A program made the translations under genes and the position numbers. A stretch of DNA of 64,000 nucleotides from Branchiostoma floridae (lineage: Eukaryota; Chordata; Leptocardii; Amphioxiformes; Branchiostomatidae). Within the stretch, counting starts at the first letter, position 1, and each line of letters opens with the position of its first letter. Under the pieces are notes generated by a model that was given only the letters and a program-made list of their open reading frames with translations, made no database searches and was not told the origin of the DNA. Positions 26,459 to 37,686 of this stretch are shown piece by piece. The stretch lies in the NCBI RefSeq assembly GCF_000003815.2, contig NC_049997.1, positions 6,850,168 through 6,914,167 of the forward strand. The letters run 5' to 3'.

Positions 26459-26624
26459 AAATATTGTTATTGTGGCCGACTACTCTCTCTTCGCAGCCAG
26501 GGGCTGAATTGCAAGGAGCGTACATTTGTATGTGGCTAAATCGCATGGGTCTGTAATGGCAGCCTGTTCACAGCACCTAGTGACGTCAATATACAGTAAT
26601 TGCCCAAATTGTGGCTGTTGGTCC

Positions 26625-27012
26625 GTAAGGCCATACCAATTTAATTTCTTGGTTCTCGGATTTCCCGAGCCATTTTTTTCCGATTTGGAAAAAAAAATAG
26701 AATTAGTCCCAAGAATAACATTATAGGTTTTGCTATCGCAGACCTGTAAAAAAACCCATTCCAGGGGTACATACTGCTGATAAACCAATAATAAAATATC
26801 CTTTCATTCAGAACAGTGGTATCAAATCAAAGGCAGAGATTCATTGGATAAATCATGCCATGAAAAGCTGCAAACTTGACTACTAACATTTTTTTTTGTG
26901 TGTGTGTTATATAAGCCTCATATGTTTATCTCAGACTTTTTGCAAATTTTTATTTTTTTCGACATTTCTGAAAAAATCCGAGAACCAAGAAATTAAATTG
27001 GTGTGGCCTAAG
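26625..27012. mobile_element. Miniature inverted-repeat element, TAAGGCCATACC termini
   Basis: The left arm carries CCAATTTAATTTCTTGGTTC and the right arm its complement; the two ends read TAAGGCCATACC and GGTGTGGCCTAAGG. It is non-coding. Confidence 0.7.
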
Positions 27013-27926
27013 GATATGAACCACTCACAGCGGGAAGGACCCCTACTCTTTTCGATAAGCGTGGTGGGTACTTTAAAGTGATCCTCAATCACTGGACGTC
27101 CATTTGGCGTCCTATACGAGGGACATCTTAACTGTAGCCAGTTACTCATTTCCACTTGAGTGAAATAAGGATTTGTCTGATAGCAGGTACAACTACATGT
27201 ACAATGAAATGATGTTGCCTAGAGACTTAATAGCATAATTCTTTTGTACAAGTTTAAGATTTAAGTTATTCGACTTTTTAATAGCTTTAACTGATTAGCA
27301 ACTTCTGTCACTAACGTACTGTATTCGCAACTGTTATTGAAGTGGACCAGCATTTTTTTTACTGAGTTTGTATTTTACATAAATGACTTGGTGGATTATG
27401 AATCCATCATGACTTTGTTGCAAATAGTGAGAAAAGTTAAGTATTGTATTTTGCATTGAAAAAAAACAAACTTTTGATTTAGTAAAGCATATTTTTCATA
27501 CTGTTGCAGCTTGGGTGTTTGAAAGTCGTTGGTGTATGCTGGTATACTAAGAAAGACATTGCCAGTATGTGCGTTGTAAGGCTAAGAAACATTGTCAATG
27601 TTTATGCTTGTAAATACGTTTTATGTGAAGTTTCACTTGTTTTGTGTTCCATATGGTGCTCATTGTGAACCTTTAAGATTTTCTTTTAAAAGCCCAAACG
27701 TAAGGTTGAAAAAGTGTTTATCTTGTGTCAGATATAACTGAAATACTTAAAAAAAGCATGTCATCTGTATACAATAGTTATAGGTTTCAAAGGTGTTTTT
27801 GGTGTATGTTAGAAGCTAAACATTCAATGTACCACATGTGCATATAGATGATATAGTCTAAGATATCACATTGTAATTATGTAAGGTTGAGATTATGATA
27901 CAACCATCAAGTGGTGGTAGGGTGAA

Positions 27927-27932
27927 AATAAA
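27927..27932 (+). terminator. Possible TCP11L1 polyadenylation signal
   Basis: AATAAA lies about 3.15 kb after the stop, followed by TG-rich sequence (AAAATGTTTGTCTGTG). It would imply a long 3' UTR. Confidence 0.4.
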
Positions 27933-28388
27933 GTGGAAGTATACAAGATAAAATGTTTGTCTGTGATTCTTGTCTTTAAGTGCTGATTAATAGGAAATAG
28001 GACTCAAATACGACTTAAATAGCCCTGTATGGCATAATCTGGACCATAATTCAGGTTTGCAGAGTGTAGTTAACACAACAAGACAAAGGTTTGTAGAAGA
28101 AATGTATTTGCTACTATTTGGTCCAAATTGAAAAATGCATAATCTTTCTCCATAACAGAACAATATTAAGGAATGTTTCATAACATGATGGTAGTTATGC
28201 CAAGCTGTTTTACTGAATTGTTAGAGGTACAAATAGGCCATCTTAAATGCTTTGTGAAAAGCTGTATAAAAAAAGGTACACATGTATTGTAGGGTTACCT
28301 TTGCGTAAATATGTATGTACATTAAACAGCAGTTCTGTTTCTTTTGGCCAGAAGCGCCAGCTGTTTTTGGAGTTTACAAAACGAAATA

Positions 28389-28608
28389 CAGGGCTGTCAC
28401 CAGCTTTACATTTATTTCTGTCCCACTAATTGTTTGGGAGCCAATACATTGTTGATTTTCATGGTTGATTTTCATCCGTTATTAATAAATTTTCAACAGT
28501 TCCTTGTTATGAAGCTCAGATTATTGGGACAGATGGGGTGAACTGTTTTTCGTGCCAACAAATAAATGTTTGTACAGGGACAAAGGGCAGGTCCTGGAGA
28601 TGGCCCAG
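28389..28608. mobile_element. CAGGGCTGTCACCAGC-type short element
   Basis: It starts CAGGGCTGTCACCAGC and ends CCTGGAGATGGCCCAG. It sits just beyond the ACTR6 stop, probably in its 3' UTR. Confidence 0.55.
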
Positions 28609-28654
28609 TTTTGTAATAAGCTTTGCCTTAGCACCCAAAATACACAACATATAA

Positions 28655-31600
28655 TCAAACATCAAATTTCTCTGAACAGATGTTCTGTCCATATTCATCG
28701 TACTGTTGCCTAGTAACCAGCATCTTGTCAAAGCCAGCTGTGTTGCTAAGGGCGACGCCCGCCTCCCAGGCATACGTGATTGGATGGTCGGGCTGGTGAA
28801 CTTTGACCTCCAGCTGCTGTGGCACCAGTGCTCTCAGGTCTGAGAATCTGTTGAAAGTACGAAATAATCATCTTCATCTTAGTAAAACATGCCAAATTGT
28901 AAGACCTTTCTTAACTTTTTTGACACAAAGCAAAATCAAATATTTCTCCTGTGTTTAACATACTAGAAAAGAGAAGTACTACAGCACTTTGGTAGGTACA
29001 ACTGCAAACTGTTTCCATGATTTTTTTCCTAACACATTTAAATAGATGATATCTATCATTATTATCAATCTTCTTTGAACCCTTTTTTCTTAGTACCTTG
29101 GCCTCGTAATACAAACCATATCCATTCTTGGTACATTCCTCCCAAAGTATTCAAGCCTACTGTTTTTCCTTAAATTTGTTTACTAAGATTCTACATGTAA
29201 CTATAGATTATCATGTAGATATATTAATATTAAAACTTACACTCTTTCCTTGAACCCAGACAATAGTGCATTTCCTCCTGTCAGTATGATGTTCATGTAC
29301 ATATGGGGGTGCATTTCTGTGGAAAAGGGAAAATGCCTATAAGTTATCATTCAAGTCATAAATAGCAAAATAACTGAACTACCTGGGTAGCCAATTTAGT
29401 ATTGAAAACAGTCTTACATTGATACATTACATGATGTAAGATTTGGGGTCAGTTGTGGTGGGGAAGGCAGAACAATAACAAAAAAACAGGGTGTACTATA
29501 GCAATCATTTCATTGTTGAATCTATACACCCCCGTTAAACTCCAGCTCCGGCCCGCACGGTCCAGCTCCAGCCCGCACGGTCCAGCTCCTGCCCGCACTG
29601 ATTCCAGCTCCGGCCCGCACGGTCCAGCTCCGGCCCGCACGGTCCAGCTCCTGCCCGCACTGATTCCAGCTCCGGCCCGCACGGTCCAGCTCCGGTCCGC
29701 ACGTCCCAGCTCCGGCCCGCACGGTCCAGCTCCGGCCCCGCACGGTCCCTTTTTCACTAAAGAATTGGCCAAAAAAGTTTAAAAGTTGCCCGTTTTAAGA
29801 AAATTCCGGGACGACATGCAAAACTTTTTAGCGCATTCGTTGGTTAACATGTTTGCCCATCCTCTGACCGAATATGACGGCCCAAGACCCGCTGGTTTTT
29901 GAGATTACCCCATACCTCCCGTCGCGCTACCATAAGTCAGGCGCACCTAGGCGTAGAACGCCATGGTCAAGGAAAGTTTCCACTTTACGCACAGAAGGAA
30001 CGCACGATCTTGATAAATACAGATAACATTAATAACATGATTGTCCATTTTCACAACTTCAAACGGTGGTCCATGACCCAGTTCCTCTTGTGACACCCAT
30101 CATGCCCCTGACTGACTTCTATGTGGCTAACAAAAATGCCTATGATAGAGACTATTACTTGCATGTGGCTAACATAATGCCCATTCTAGAGACTTACTCT
30201 CATGTATGGCTAACAAATTGCCCATTCTCGAGACTACTTACTTATTAATGGCTAACAAAATGCCCATGCTAGAGACTACTTACTTGTATATGGCTAACAA
30301 AATGCCCATTCCAGGGACTTACTCATATATGGTTAACAAAATGCCCATGATAGAGACTATTTACGTAATTACTTGTATGTGGCTACTACAAAATGTCTAT
30401 GCTAACAACAATATATAAATATCAGGATGATGCATATAACCTCATATCTATAGATGCTTACAAATTAACATGCCTGATATACATGTATACAATGGAAAGA
30501 GTTGTTGTACTTTTATGGTGAGCACATGAGCAACAAATGAGATGTATTGGTCATGCCCAAAAGTTTGTTTATTCTGAAGAAAGTTGTGTAACAGGGGTTT
30601 TTTAGTTTTGGTTATGCCAATTGCTGTTTACAGATTGTTGTTAAACATATTGAATAGATGTGGGACTAGATAAATGCTTGTCATGCAATCAAGCCTATCA
30701 TGTATATACAGCTTAGCCTGAACATAACAGAAAATGAATGAAAGTGTTAGCAGGGACAAATTAATGTATTTTCAAATGCACATTGCTCCTGCAGTTGTAA
30801 ACAAAATCATCATGATATTAATGTTATCTGTATTTATCAAAGATCGTGCGTTCCTTCTGTGCGTAAAGCGGAAACTTTCCTTGGCCATGGCGTTCTACGC
30901 CTAGGCGCGCCTGACTTATGGTAGCGCGACGGGAGGTATGGGGTAATCTCAAAAACCAGCGGGTCTTGGGCCGTCATATTCGGTCAGAGGATGGGCAAAC
31001 ATGTTAACCAACGAATGCGCTAAAAAGTTTTGCATGTCGTCCCGGAATTTTCTTAAAACGGGCAACTTTTAAACTTTTTTGGCCAATTTTTTAGTGAAAA
31101 AGGGACCGTGCGGGGCCGGAGCTGGACCGTGCGGGCCGGAGCTGGGACGTGCGGACCGGAGCTGGACCGTGCGGGCCGGAGCTGGAATCAGTGCGGGCAG
31201 GAGCTGGACCGTACGGGCCGGAGCTGGACCGTGCGGGCCGGAGCTGGAGTTTAACGGGGGTGCTATAGTACTGTAATAATGCAGAAACTTTCGCGGTGGT
31301 TTTATGTTCACGGTTTTTGCAGCAGACAGTTTTCACCAAAAACTTAAGAGACACAGTGCATGGTGCTACCGCGCACTTAAAACCACCGCAAATAGTCCTT
31401 TCTTTCCGCCACCGCAAAATTAAATCCCTGCGAACTTAAAAGCATTTACAGTAATCCACCGTTGGCTAAACAGATACCAAGTGCGTAAAATTGCTGCCCT
31501 GTCCGCCAATCAGAACAATTGTTGCTCGCACCTTCCGGGCAGGCTTCCACAGCATGCACAATGGCTTCTGGGATACCCATTTCCTGGATGCCGATGTCAG

Positions 31601-34600
31601 AGGGGTGGAAGAGCACTTCTGGAACAGCGAACCTCTCGTTGGCCATTCTGATGATCTGCTCACCTCCCTTGTATTTTCCAGCATAATTCATCTCTTCTAA
31701 AGGCTGCAAATTGGAAAGGAAATGAAGATTTTAACAGCTGATAATTTAGGCAAACCATACTTTCACTAATACATACATGTGCATGAATGTGGCCACCTTT
31801 TGTCAGTATTGACCATGGTAAAATCCTAATTGATATCAGCCCTACATCTTTGGCAATAGCTAAACTGAGAACAACAGTCTCTGCTAGGGCTGGGTATCGG
31901 TACAGTGTACCGGTACAAAACCGGTTTTTCTTCTTGGACCGGTCCGAAAAAACCGGACCTGAAAAAAATCCGTGGACCGGATGTTGGACCGATTCGAAAA
32001 TTCACGTCAGTAAGAGACTATCGCTACTGGCGATCTTCGGTCCAAGACCAAGACTAATAATATATTACGACCAAACAGAGCTGCTACATGCAGCTGTAAA
32101 TAATATCTCGAAGTTAAAACGGTTAAAGGATGTATCAATAGACGGAGATGTCAGTTAAGGTACTTAGTTTTGAGTAAGTGTCAACAGTGGCTAGCCTACA
32201 AATTTAATAAGTGGCTAGTGATGCGACACATGTATATACTTGCACTGGCGTAAATTTACACTTGCCTAACTTGGGAACAAAAATGACAACCAAGTAAACC
32301 GCAAATCAAGTTACCTATATATTTGTCGCTCCGTTGTGCCCATATATATATATATACTTAGCTTATTTCCTTGAGCTTGAATAGCCGAAATCCACCATAC
32401 AACGACAACAACACCTGGCGATCGCCGCGCAGCAAAACAAACGAGATCATTTTGATTCAGGCAAAAGAACCAGTATTTAAAAACATATCCGTTTCCTTCC
32501 TGCATATTAGTTGTTTGAGTATAGATAGCTATCATTCCCATCTACAGTTAAACACTCATAGAGACCTGTGTTTGAATCTGTCTCTCCAAAATTTCATATG
32601 CATGACATAGTACTGCTGTTCTACTGTAATCAGGTCCAGGTTCAGGTCCGGACCTGGACCTGATCCTCTGGACCTGAACCGGACCTGGACCGGACCTGGA
32701 CCTGAAATTTCTGTACCGGTACCCAGCCCTAGTCTCTGCCACATCGGACATATATGCAAGCTGGCTCTGGTCAGTTGCAAAGTTCTGGTTCTGCTTTTCT
32801 TTTGCCATTTGCATCAGTCTGGCTAGTGAGATACCCCCTAAGAAAAGACCAACACTCCCCTATGTGTCATGCCCAACGAAGGGTTTTGCCTGTTAAGGAA
32901 TAGATGTAGAGGTGGACAAATTTGTAGTCGGAGAATTACCTACCTTCACATAACCTCTCTTGATTTGTGAAAAGTCTGGTAAAACATAGTCTCTCAGGAC
33001 AGTGTTGTCTTTCCCTCTGAGTCTGCAAAAATTAAAATGCAGCTTTAAATTTCAGATCCAATAAGATAAAGTCATTAAAGTCTCTCTTTAATTTAAACAA
33101 TATTTAAACAATCTACCATAAATTTGAAACGTTTTGACCAAAAGTTTGTACTTTGATGCAAAACGGTAACATTCACTTTTCTGGAGAATCTCAATGTTTA
33201 TCTAAGTCCCTGAGGGTCTGGGGAGGGCATCCACCTTCCATGGTGTATTGTTTTACGGAATTGTTAGTTAAAATGGTGCATTCTTAAGTATCCTGAGGGG
33301 CAAAATTACTGTCAGAGAGGTCACAGTCTTCAAGTGCTAGCTGCTTCCCTGGTCAATCAGAGTTTCATGCTTGTCAGAGGACCTGCTCCCCAGTGTAAGG
33401 GTGTCTAGTGCGTCCAATTTCTTAGTATCTTTAGAACAGCGCGTCCAAATGACGCCTGAACGCAAGCCTGGCTAAAAGCCTGCATGACTTACTTGGCAGT
33501 CTCCATGTCCCTGTAGAACTGTGAGGAGACGTAGCAAACGTCCTCCTTGACCTGGTTCATCACGTACGTCTCGTCCAGAACGTGCAGCTGTCGGTACGAG
33601 ATGATCTCCTTCAGGTGATTGGTCAGCATCTTTCCTCCAACATTCAATCTGAAAAAATTGTAAAAGACATAAAACCTCAGTAAAATATTTGTAAATTTCT
33701 GATTATATTATGGAATTCTTTCACTGTCAGACAAGACACAGAGTGTTTTAATTGTTAATTCCTGGGAATATTTGAGTGGACCGAGTACACTGAGTGTTAG
33801 TCAGTGTATGATTCTCAGGAATCTCTGTGGAACGAGTACACACTGTTTGAGTTCATAGAGTCTGATTTTAGTATGACAAAGTACATGTAATACTGATTTC
33901 AACAAAAAGTCGATGGCCTATCGTCCATGGTCATATCTATACAGTAACACTCATGAATGTAACTAAAAGCTATATATGGTGAAAAATATGGTTGCAAGTG
34001 AACAGTTTTAGAATATTGTTATTAACTGTTAATCTGCCTACTTATTCCATTTCCATAGTCTCTATCAGCCCTTTGGCTAGTTGAACAGCCCAACCAATAA
34101 ACAAATAAACAGAAAGGTATGAAAAAAATAAACAGGTTGACACAATGAACGAACCTTCTTATGCCATCCTTCATCTTCTTGCCCCTACAGTAGGGTGTGA
34201 TGTGTGTGAAGGAGTACCCAGTGTCCACCACTACACAACACAGCGGCTTCTTCTGCTGAGCACTGCTGTACCTGTGGGCACTCCAGGTGGAGCCTGAAGG
34301 AAAGGGGGACATGTGATTATCACATGATCATCACATGATCATCACATGACCATCACATGACCACATGGACCAAAATTATGTTAGGTGTGACAGGTGATTC
34401 AGATTTCATACTCTGAGTAATATAACCAACTGCTGCCGCACTCCGTGCCTGCAAACTGGTGTGTTACGCTGAAGGGTGCTTATCACAGGTATACAGATAC
34501 AGATACAGAAGCTGATGTGTTAAACAAAAAGGCAGTTATACCGCTTGTACAGATACAGATACAGATTCAAAAGCTAGTGTGTTATGCCAAAGGGCAGTTA

Positions 34601-37545
34601 TATCATCTATACATTCAAACACAGATGTTGCTAGCCTGCCATGTCATAGTTTGGAAAAATAATAATCGACTCACCGTTTGCCCTCTGTAGTGCCTTAAAC
34701 TGATATTCTTCAAAGAAGATTTCATTCATGGACTCTTGGATGGAGGTGAAGTTGAAGAAGGGTTCTGTTACCATGGCAACAGTGTCCGCAAAGTTTACCT
34801 GTAAGAAAGATTGGGAAGATGTGATTTTCAGCTAATCCATTATACATTCCAATTAAGAGTTTAGTTATTTACAGTACATTACACTGACTTTTGAAGGAGA
34901 CAATTTGAGCAAAAATGCTGTATAGCTCACTACAACTCACATTCAGGACATCTTTACTGAAGATGTGGTCCCACACTTGTCTCTGGACATCCCAGTTCAC
35001 CAGGTAACCCTGGAAAAAGTGAAAACAAGTGCAAAAAATGACATGACTTCTGTGCACAACACAGTGGAATACTTGTTGAATAGTTAATGTCAAAGATGTG
35101 TTGGAAATTGGAAAACCAAACTAAATTCAAAACATGCCACATGCACTGATTCTGAAAGGTTGGAAATCAAGGTTACAAGATACATGTACACAAGATATCA
35201 GTTACTGAAGGCTATTAACTGGACACAGTTGGAAACAGTCAGATAGTCAACACTGCCCTTCTAGACTAGAGTAAGTGCAGTCTACAATTCTTGCTCAGTT
35301 TCTGACAAAAGGTCTAGTACATCTGACCATTTCCAAAATCTATCCAGTTGCATGAGTCACCCCGACCAATCGAATGGGGACATCCCTCGCGAATGTGCAC
35401 ACTCCTCTAGAAAAGAGGACACTCCTCGACTTTCAAGGGGACGCTCCTCTGGGCAAGGGGATGTTCCTCCCTCAATTAGGGGACGCTCCTCCGGAAATGG
35501 TATGTTTACCGGGCATAGGGGACGTCCCTCCAACACCCCCGCCGGCCCGTGGAATCGGCCGAAAACCCGACAAATCTCTTTCTAGTTCATCTAAATCACA
35601 ACATCCAAAACTTTAACCCCGTCAGTGCTCTCGACAAACATGACACCTCGCCAGGTAATGATAGTTTTTGATTAAAAATTGAGGCATGTTGGAAATAAAG
35701 CTGACCGCCGGCAGAACATCACTTCTCTTCAGTGTTTTAATGGCAGCGTATCGCACGCCCGACAAGCACAACATCGAGTTTTAGCCTAAATATCCGCGTG
35801 CTTGTCGAGTTTTAAGGCCTCCCTCCCTAACACACGTACATGGGAGAAGTTTCTAACACGATGTCAGACCAAGGACGTTATATCAGACGTAGTTATTCGG
35901 GATTTTTTGTACAACGCGGCTACATGGCCCGATACCGATCCGTGTGCTTGTCGAGACAGGCTTCCCTCCCCAGCACACGTACGGGCGCCCGGTTCTCTGT
36001 CACGGTAAACCGTAGTTATCGGGCGTTTCCAGTACACTGCGGCCGTTTTACAGGCCATAACAGAACACTACGTCTGACATAGTTTCAGAAACTTCTCCCA
36101 TGTACGTGTGTTAGGGAGGGAGAGGCTTAAAACTCGACAAGCACGCGGATATTTAGGCTAAAACTCGATGTTGTGCTTGCCGGGCGTGCGATACGCCGCC
36201 ATTTTAAAACACTGAAGAGAAGTGATGTTCTGCCGGCGGTCAGCTTTATTTCCAACATGCCTCAATTTTTAATCAAAAACTATCATTACCTGGCGAGGTG
36301 TCATGTTTGTCGAGAGCACTGACGGCTTTAAAGTTTTGGATGTTGTGATTTAGATGAACTAGAAAGGGATTTGTCGGGTTTTCGGCCAATTCCACGGGCC
36401 GGCGGGGGTGTTGGAGGGACGTCCCCTATGCCCGGTAAACATACCATTTCCGGAGGATCGTCCCCTAATTGAGGGAGGAACATCCCCTTGCCCAGAGGAG
36501 CGTCCCCTTGAAAGTTGAGGAGTGTCCTCTTTTCTAGAGGAGTGTGCACATTCGCGAGGGATGTCCCCATTCGATTGGTCGGGGTGATGAGTGCTAGCTG
36601 TAATCTTGCGCATTCTGTATAATCATATGATACTGAAAAGTGATAAGCACTGTCAGAAGAAAGTTAAAAACTTGATTTTGCCTGACCTTCTGGAAAGGTA
36701 AGACGTAGAAGAGCCCAGACAGGTCCTTACACTCATCAATTTGGTTCCCAACAAACGTCTTCCTCCTCTCGGCTTTAGACTTCATCACACAGTTGGGGAT
36801 CAATCTGGAGCAGAAAATAAGCATGTTCGTGGTTTTGAGTATGCATATCCTATAACTTTTATAAGAAGTCTCATTAACTTAATAAGACTTAAAATGATGT
36901 AAATTGTACCTCTGCTATATACTTTGTCTGATCCTTGCCTTTTGCCTCATGAATTAAATGAAAAGCAGCCTACAGGCTGGTAAGAGCTTTCATGAATAAA
37001 CAAAGGTTCAAATCAAAACCAAAAAAAAAATGTGCTGCAACATGAATTGTGGGTAATATGTCAAAGGTGAAGGCCCCTGAGACATAAATAAATCACGGCC
37101 GGACATTGTTGTGCAAATTGATTAACCTAATTTTAATAGGGAACCATCCTGAAATATAACGTTATACTGACTATATTATATATAATATATATCATAATAA
37201 TAATAGTTCAAACCTATGATCGTGTCAACGTACAACAAATTATGTTATTGACAGGATAATCCTGCCAGCAGTACATACGATGGGCACTATTGGCAGGATC
37301 ATCCTGTCAATAACAGAACTTTTTGATAGTATGTGCATGATGCCACTTTCTAGTTTTAGTTCCCAATTCAGAGGCTCACAGCTGCCCAGTATCGCTACAA
37401 CAATCTATCAGAACTACAGATAACACACTGAACTCTCTTTTTATCAAGTAACATAAGAATTTATCACTCACCTCGGCTCTTTTTCCGTAGAAAACCCCAC
37501 TTTTGCCGTGTAAGCTCCATTGTCCAAAACCAAAACAGGCGCCAT
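28655..37545 (-). CDS. ACTR6: Actin-related protein 6
   Basis: ARP6 is the nuclear actin-related subunit of the SRCAP/SWR1 remodeller, which exchanges H2A for H2A.Z. Ten exons join in phase: 37472-37545, 36687-36804, 34941-35009, 34675-34798, 34155-34293, 33493-33648, 32944-33022, 31532-31703, 29241-29316 and 28655-28847. They give 399 residues (human 396). Actin-fold signatures are present: [12 protein letters not shown] at the N terminus, [16 protein letters not shown] in the phosphate-2 region and [14 protein letters not shown] in the adenosine motif. ARP6-typical stretches such as [16 protein letters not shown] and [13 protein letters not shown] are also clear. An in-frame ATG at 37557 would add MDGK; I prefer 37545 because it matches the family start and has the stronger context (A at -3, G at +4). 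Introns 2, 7 and 8 host large transposons. I found no exon-edge copies in this gene, unlike its neighbours. Confidence 0.95.
29527..31262. mobile_element. Large foldback element with CACCCCCGTTAAAC termini
   Basis: The element is 1736 bp in ACTR6 intron 8, flanked by exact CTATA repeats (29522-29526 and 31263-31267). Inverted arms of about 0.5 kb (left to about 30040, right from about 30800) begin CACCCCCGTTAAACTCC. A GC-rich 20-bp minisatellite, CAGCTCCGGCCCGCACGGTC, follows, with more units on the left than the right. The central loop holds about seven 40-bp units around TATGGCTAACAAAATGCCCA (30113-30400). There is no transposase. Confidence 0.9.
31267..31454. mobile_element. Short element with TACTGTAA termini, copy 1
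   Basis: The sequence runs from TACTGTAATAATGCAG to AAGCATTTACAGTA. It contains TTCGCGGTGGTTTTA and its rough inverse. It directly abuts the foldback element and has a clear relative at 48849-49024. Confidence 0.7.
31885..32731. mobile_element. hAT-like non-autonomous element with 8-bp target duplication
   Basis: The termini TAGGGCTGGGTA and TACCCAGCCCTA are flanked by exact GTCTCTGC repeats (31877-31884 and 32732-32739). It is 847 bp, with tandem GGACCTGGACC-rich sequence inside the right end. No transposase is present. It lies in ACTR6 intron 7. Confidence 0.92.
34313..34372. repeat. TCACATGATCA minisatellite beside ACTR6 exon 5
   Basis: Four to five units of CATCACATGATCATCACATG start about 20 bp from the exon 5 acceptor. 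No exon sequence is copied. Confidence 0.8.
34445..34640. repeat. Tandem repeat of about 75 bp in ACTR6 intron 4
   Basis: Two to three units share GTGTGTTA, AGGGCAGTTAT and ACAGATACAGATACAGA. No coding meaning is apparent. Confidence 0.6.
35358..36586. mobile_element. Large foldback element with CACCCCGACCAATC termini
   Basis: The element is 1229 bp in ACTR6 intron 2, flanked by exact ATGAGT repeats (35352-35357 and 36587-36592). Almost the whole length is two inverted arms of about 0.5 kb around a short centre, which itself folds imperfectly. The arms contain a periodic GGGGACGCTCCTC motif and a long conserved inner segment. No transposase is present. It landed at the edge of a CAACTGGATATG repeat. 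Confidence 0.9.
37241..37316. repeat. Short hairpin in ACTR6 intron 1
   Basis: The arms GTTATTGACAGGATAATCCT and AGGATCATCCTGTCAATAAC flank a loop of about 30 bp. It is probably a miniature element. Confidence 0.6.
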
Positions 37546-37557
37546 TTTTCCGTCCAT

Positions 37558-37686
37558 GGACCAGCCCAGTTTACGGCAGAGTATAGTGTAGAATTTTACG
37601 ACGTTGCTGTAGTTTACGACAAACATACGGCACAAACTGACCAATCAGGAGAGACTTCGTCATCGGTCTTTTCCAGCTGATCCAAG
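37558..37686. promoter_or_regulatory. Bidirectional promoter region of ACTR6 and TMEM258
   Basis: Only about 130-140 bp separate the ACTR6 start (minus) from the inferred TMEM258 start (plus). No TATA box is obvious. The call rests on spacing and orientation. Confidence 0.5.

Larger units (their letters stand above)
24774..28654 (+). other. TCP11L1 3' untranslated and tail-to-tail intergenic region
   Basis: No gene is recognised. The stretch carries the duplicated exon end, two inverted-repeat elements (26266-26458 and 26625-27012), a CAGGGCTGT element (28389-28608) and a plausible polyadenylation signal at 27927. Open frames here are short and unlike any family I know. Confidence 0.5.

Noticed and set aside
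29449..29782. Open frames of about 107-109 codons rich in [13 protein letters not shown] repeats, and the matching frames at 31069-31417
   Set aside because: They are translations of the GC-rich minisatellite in the arms of the foldback element. A 20-bp unit stays open in several frames by chance.
35352..35616. Frames with periodic SRGRSSG and QLGDAPPE repeats, also at 36328-36613
   Set aside because: They are mirrored in both arms of an inverted-repeat element and lack any family resemblance.
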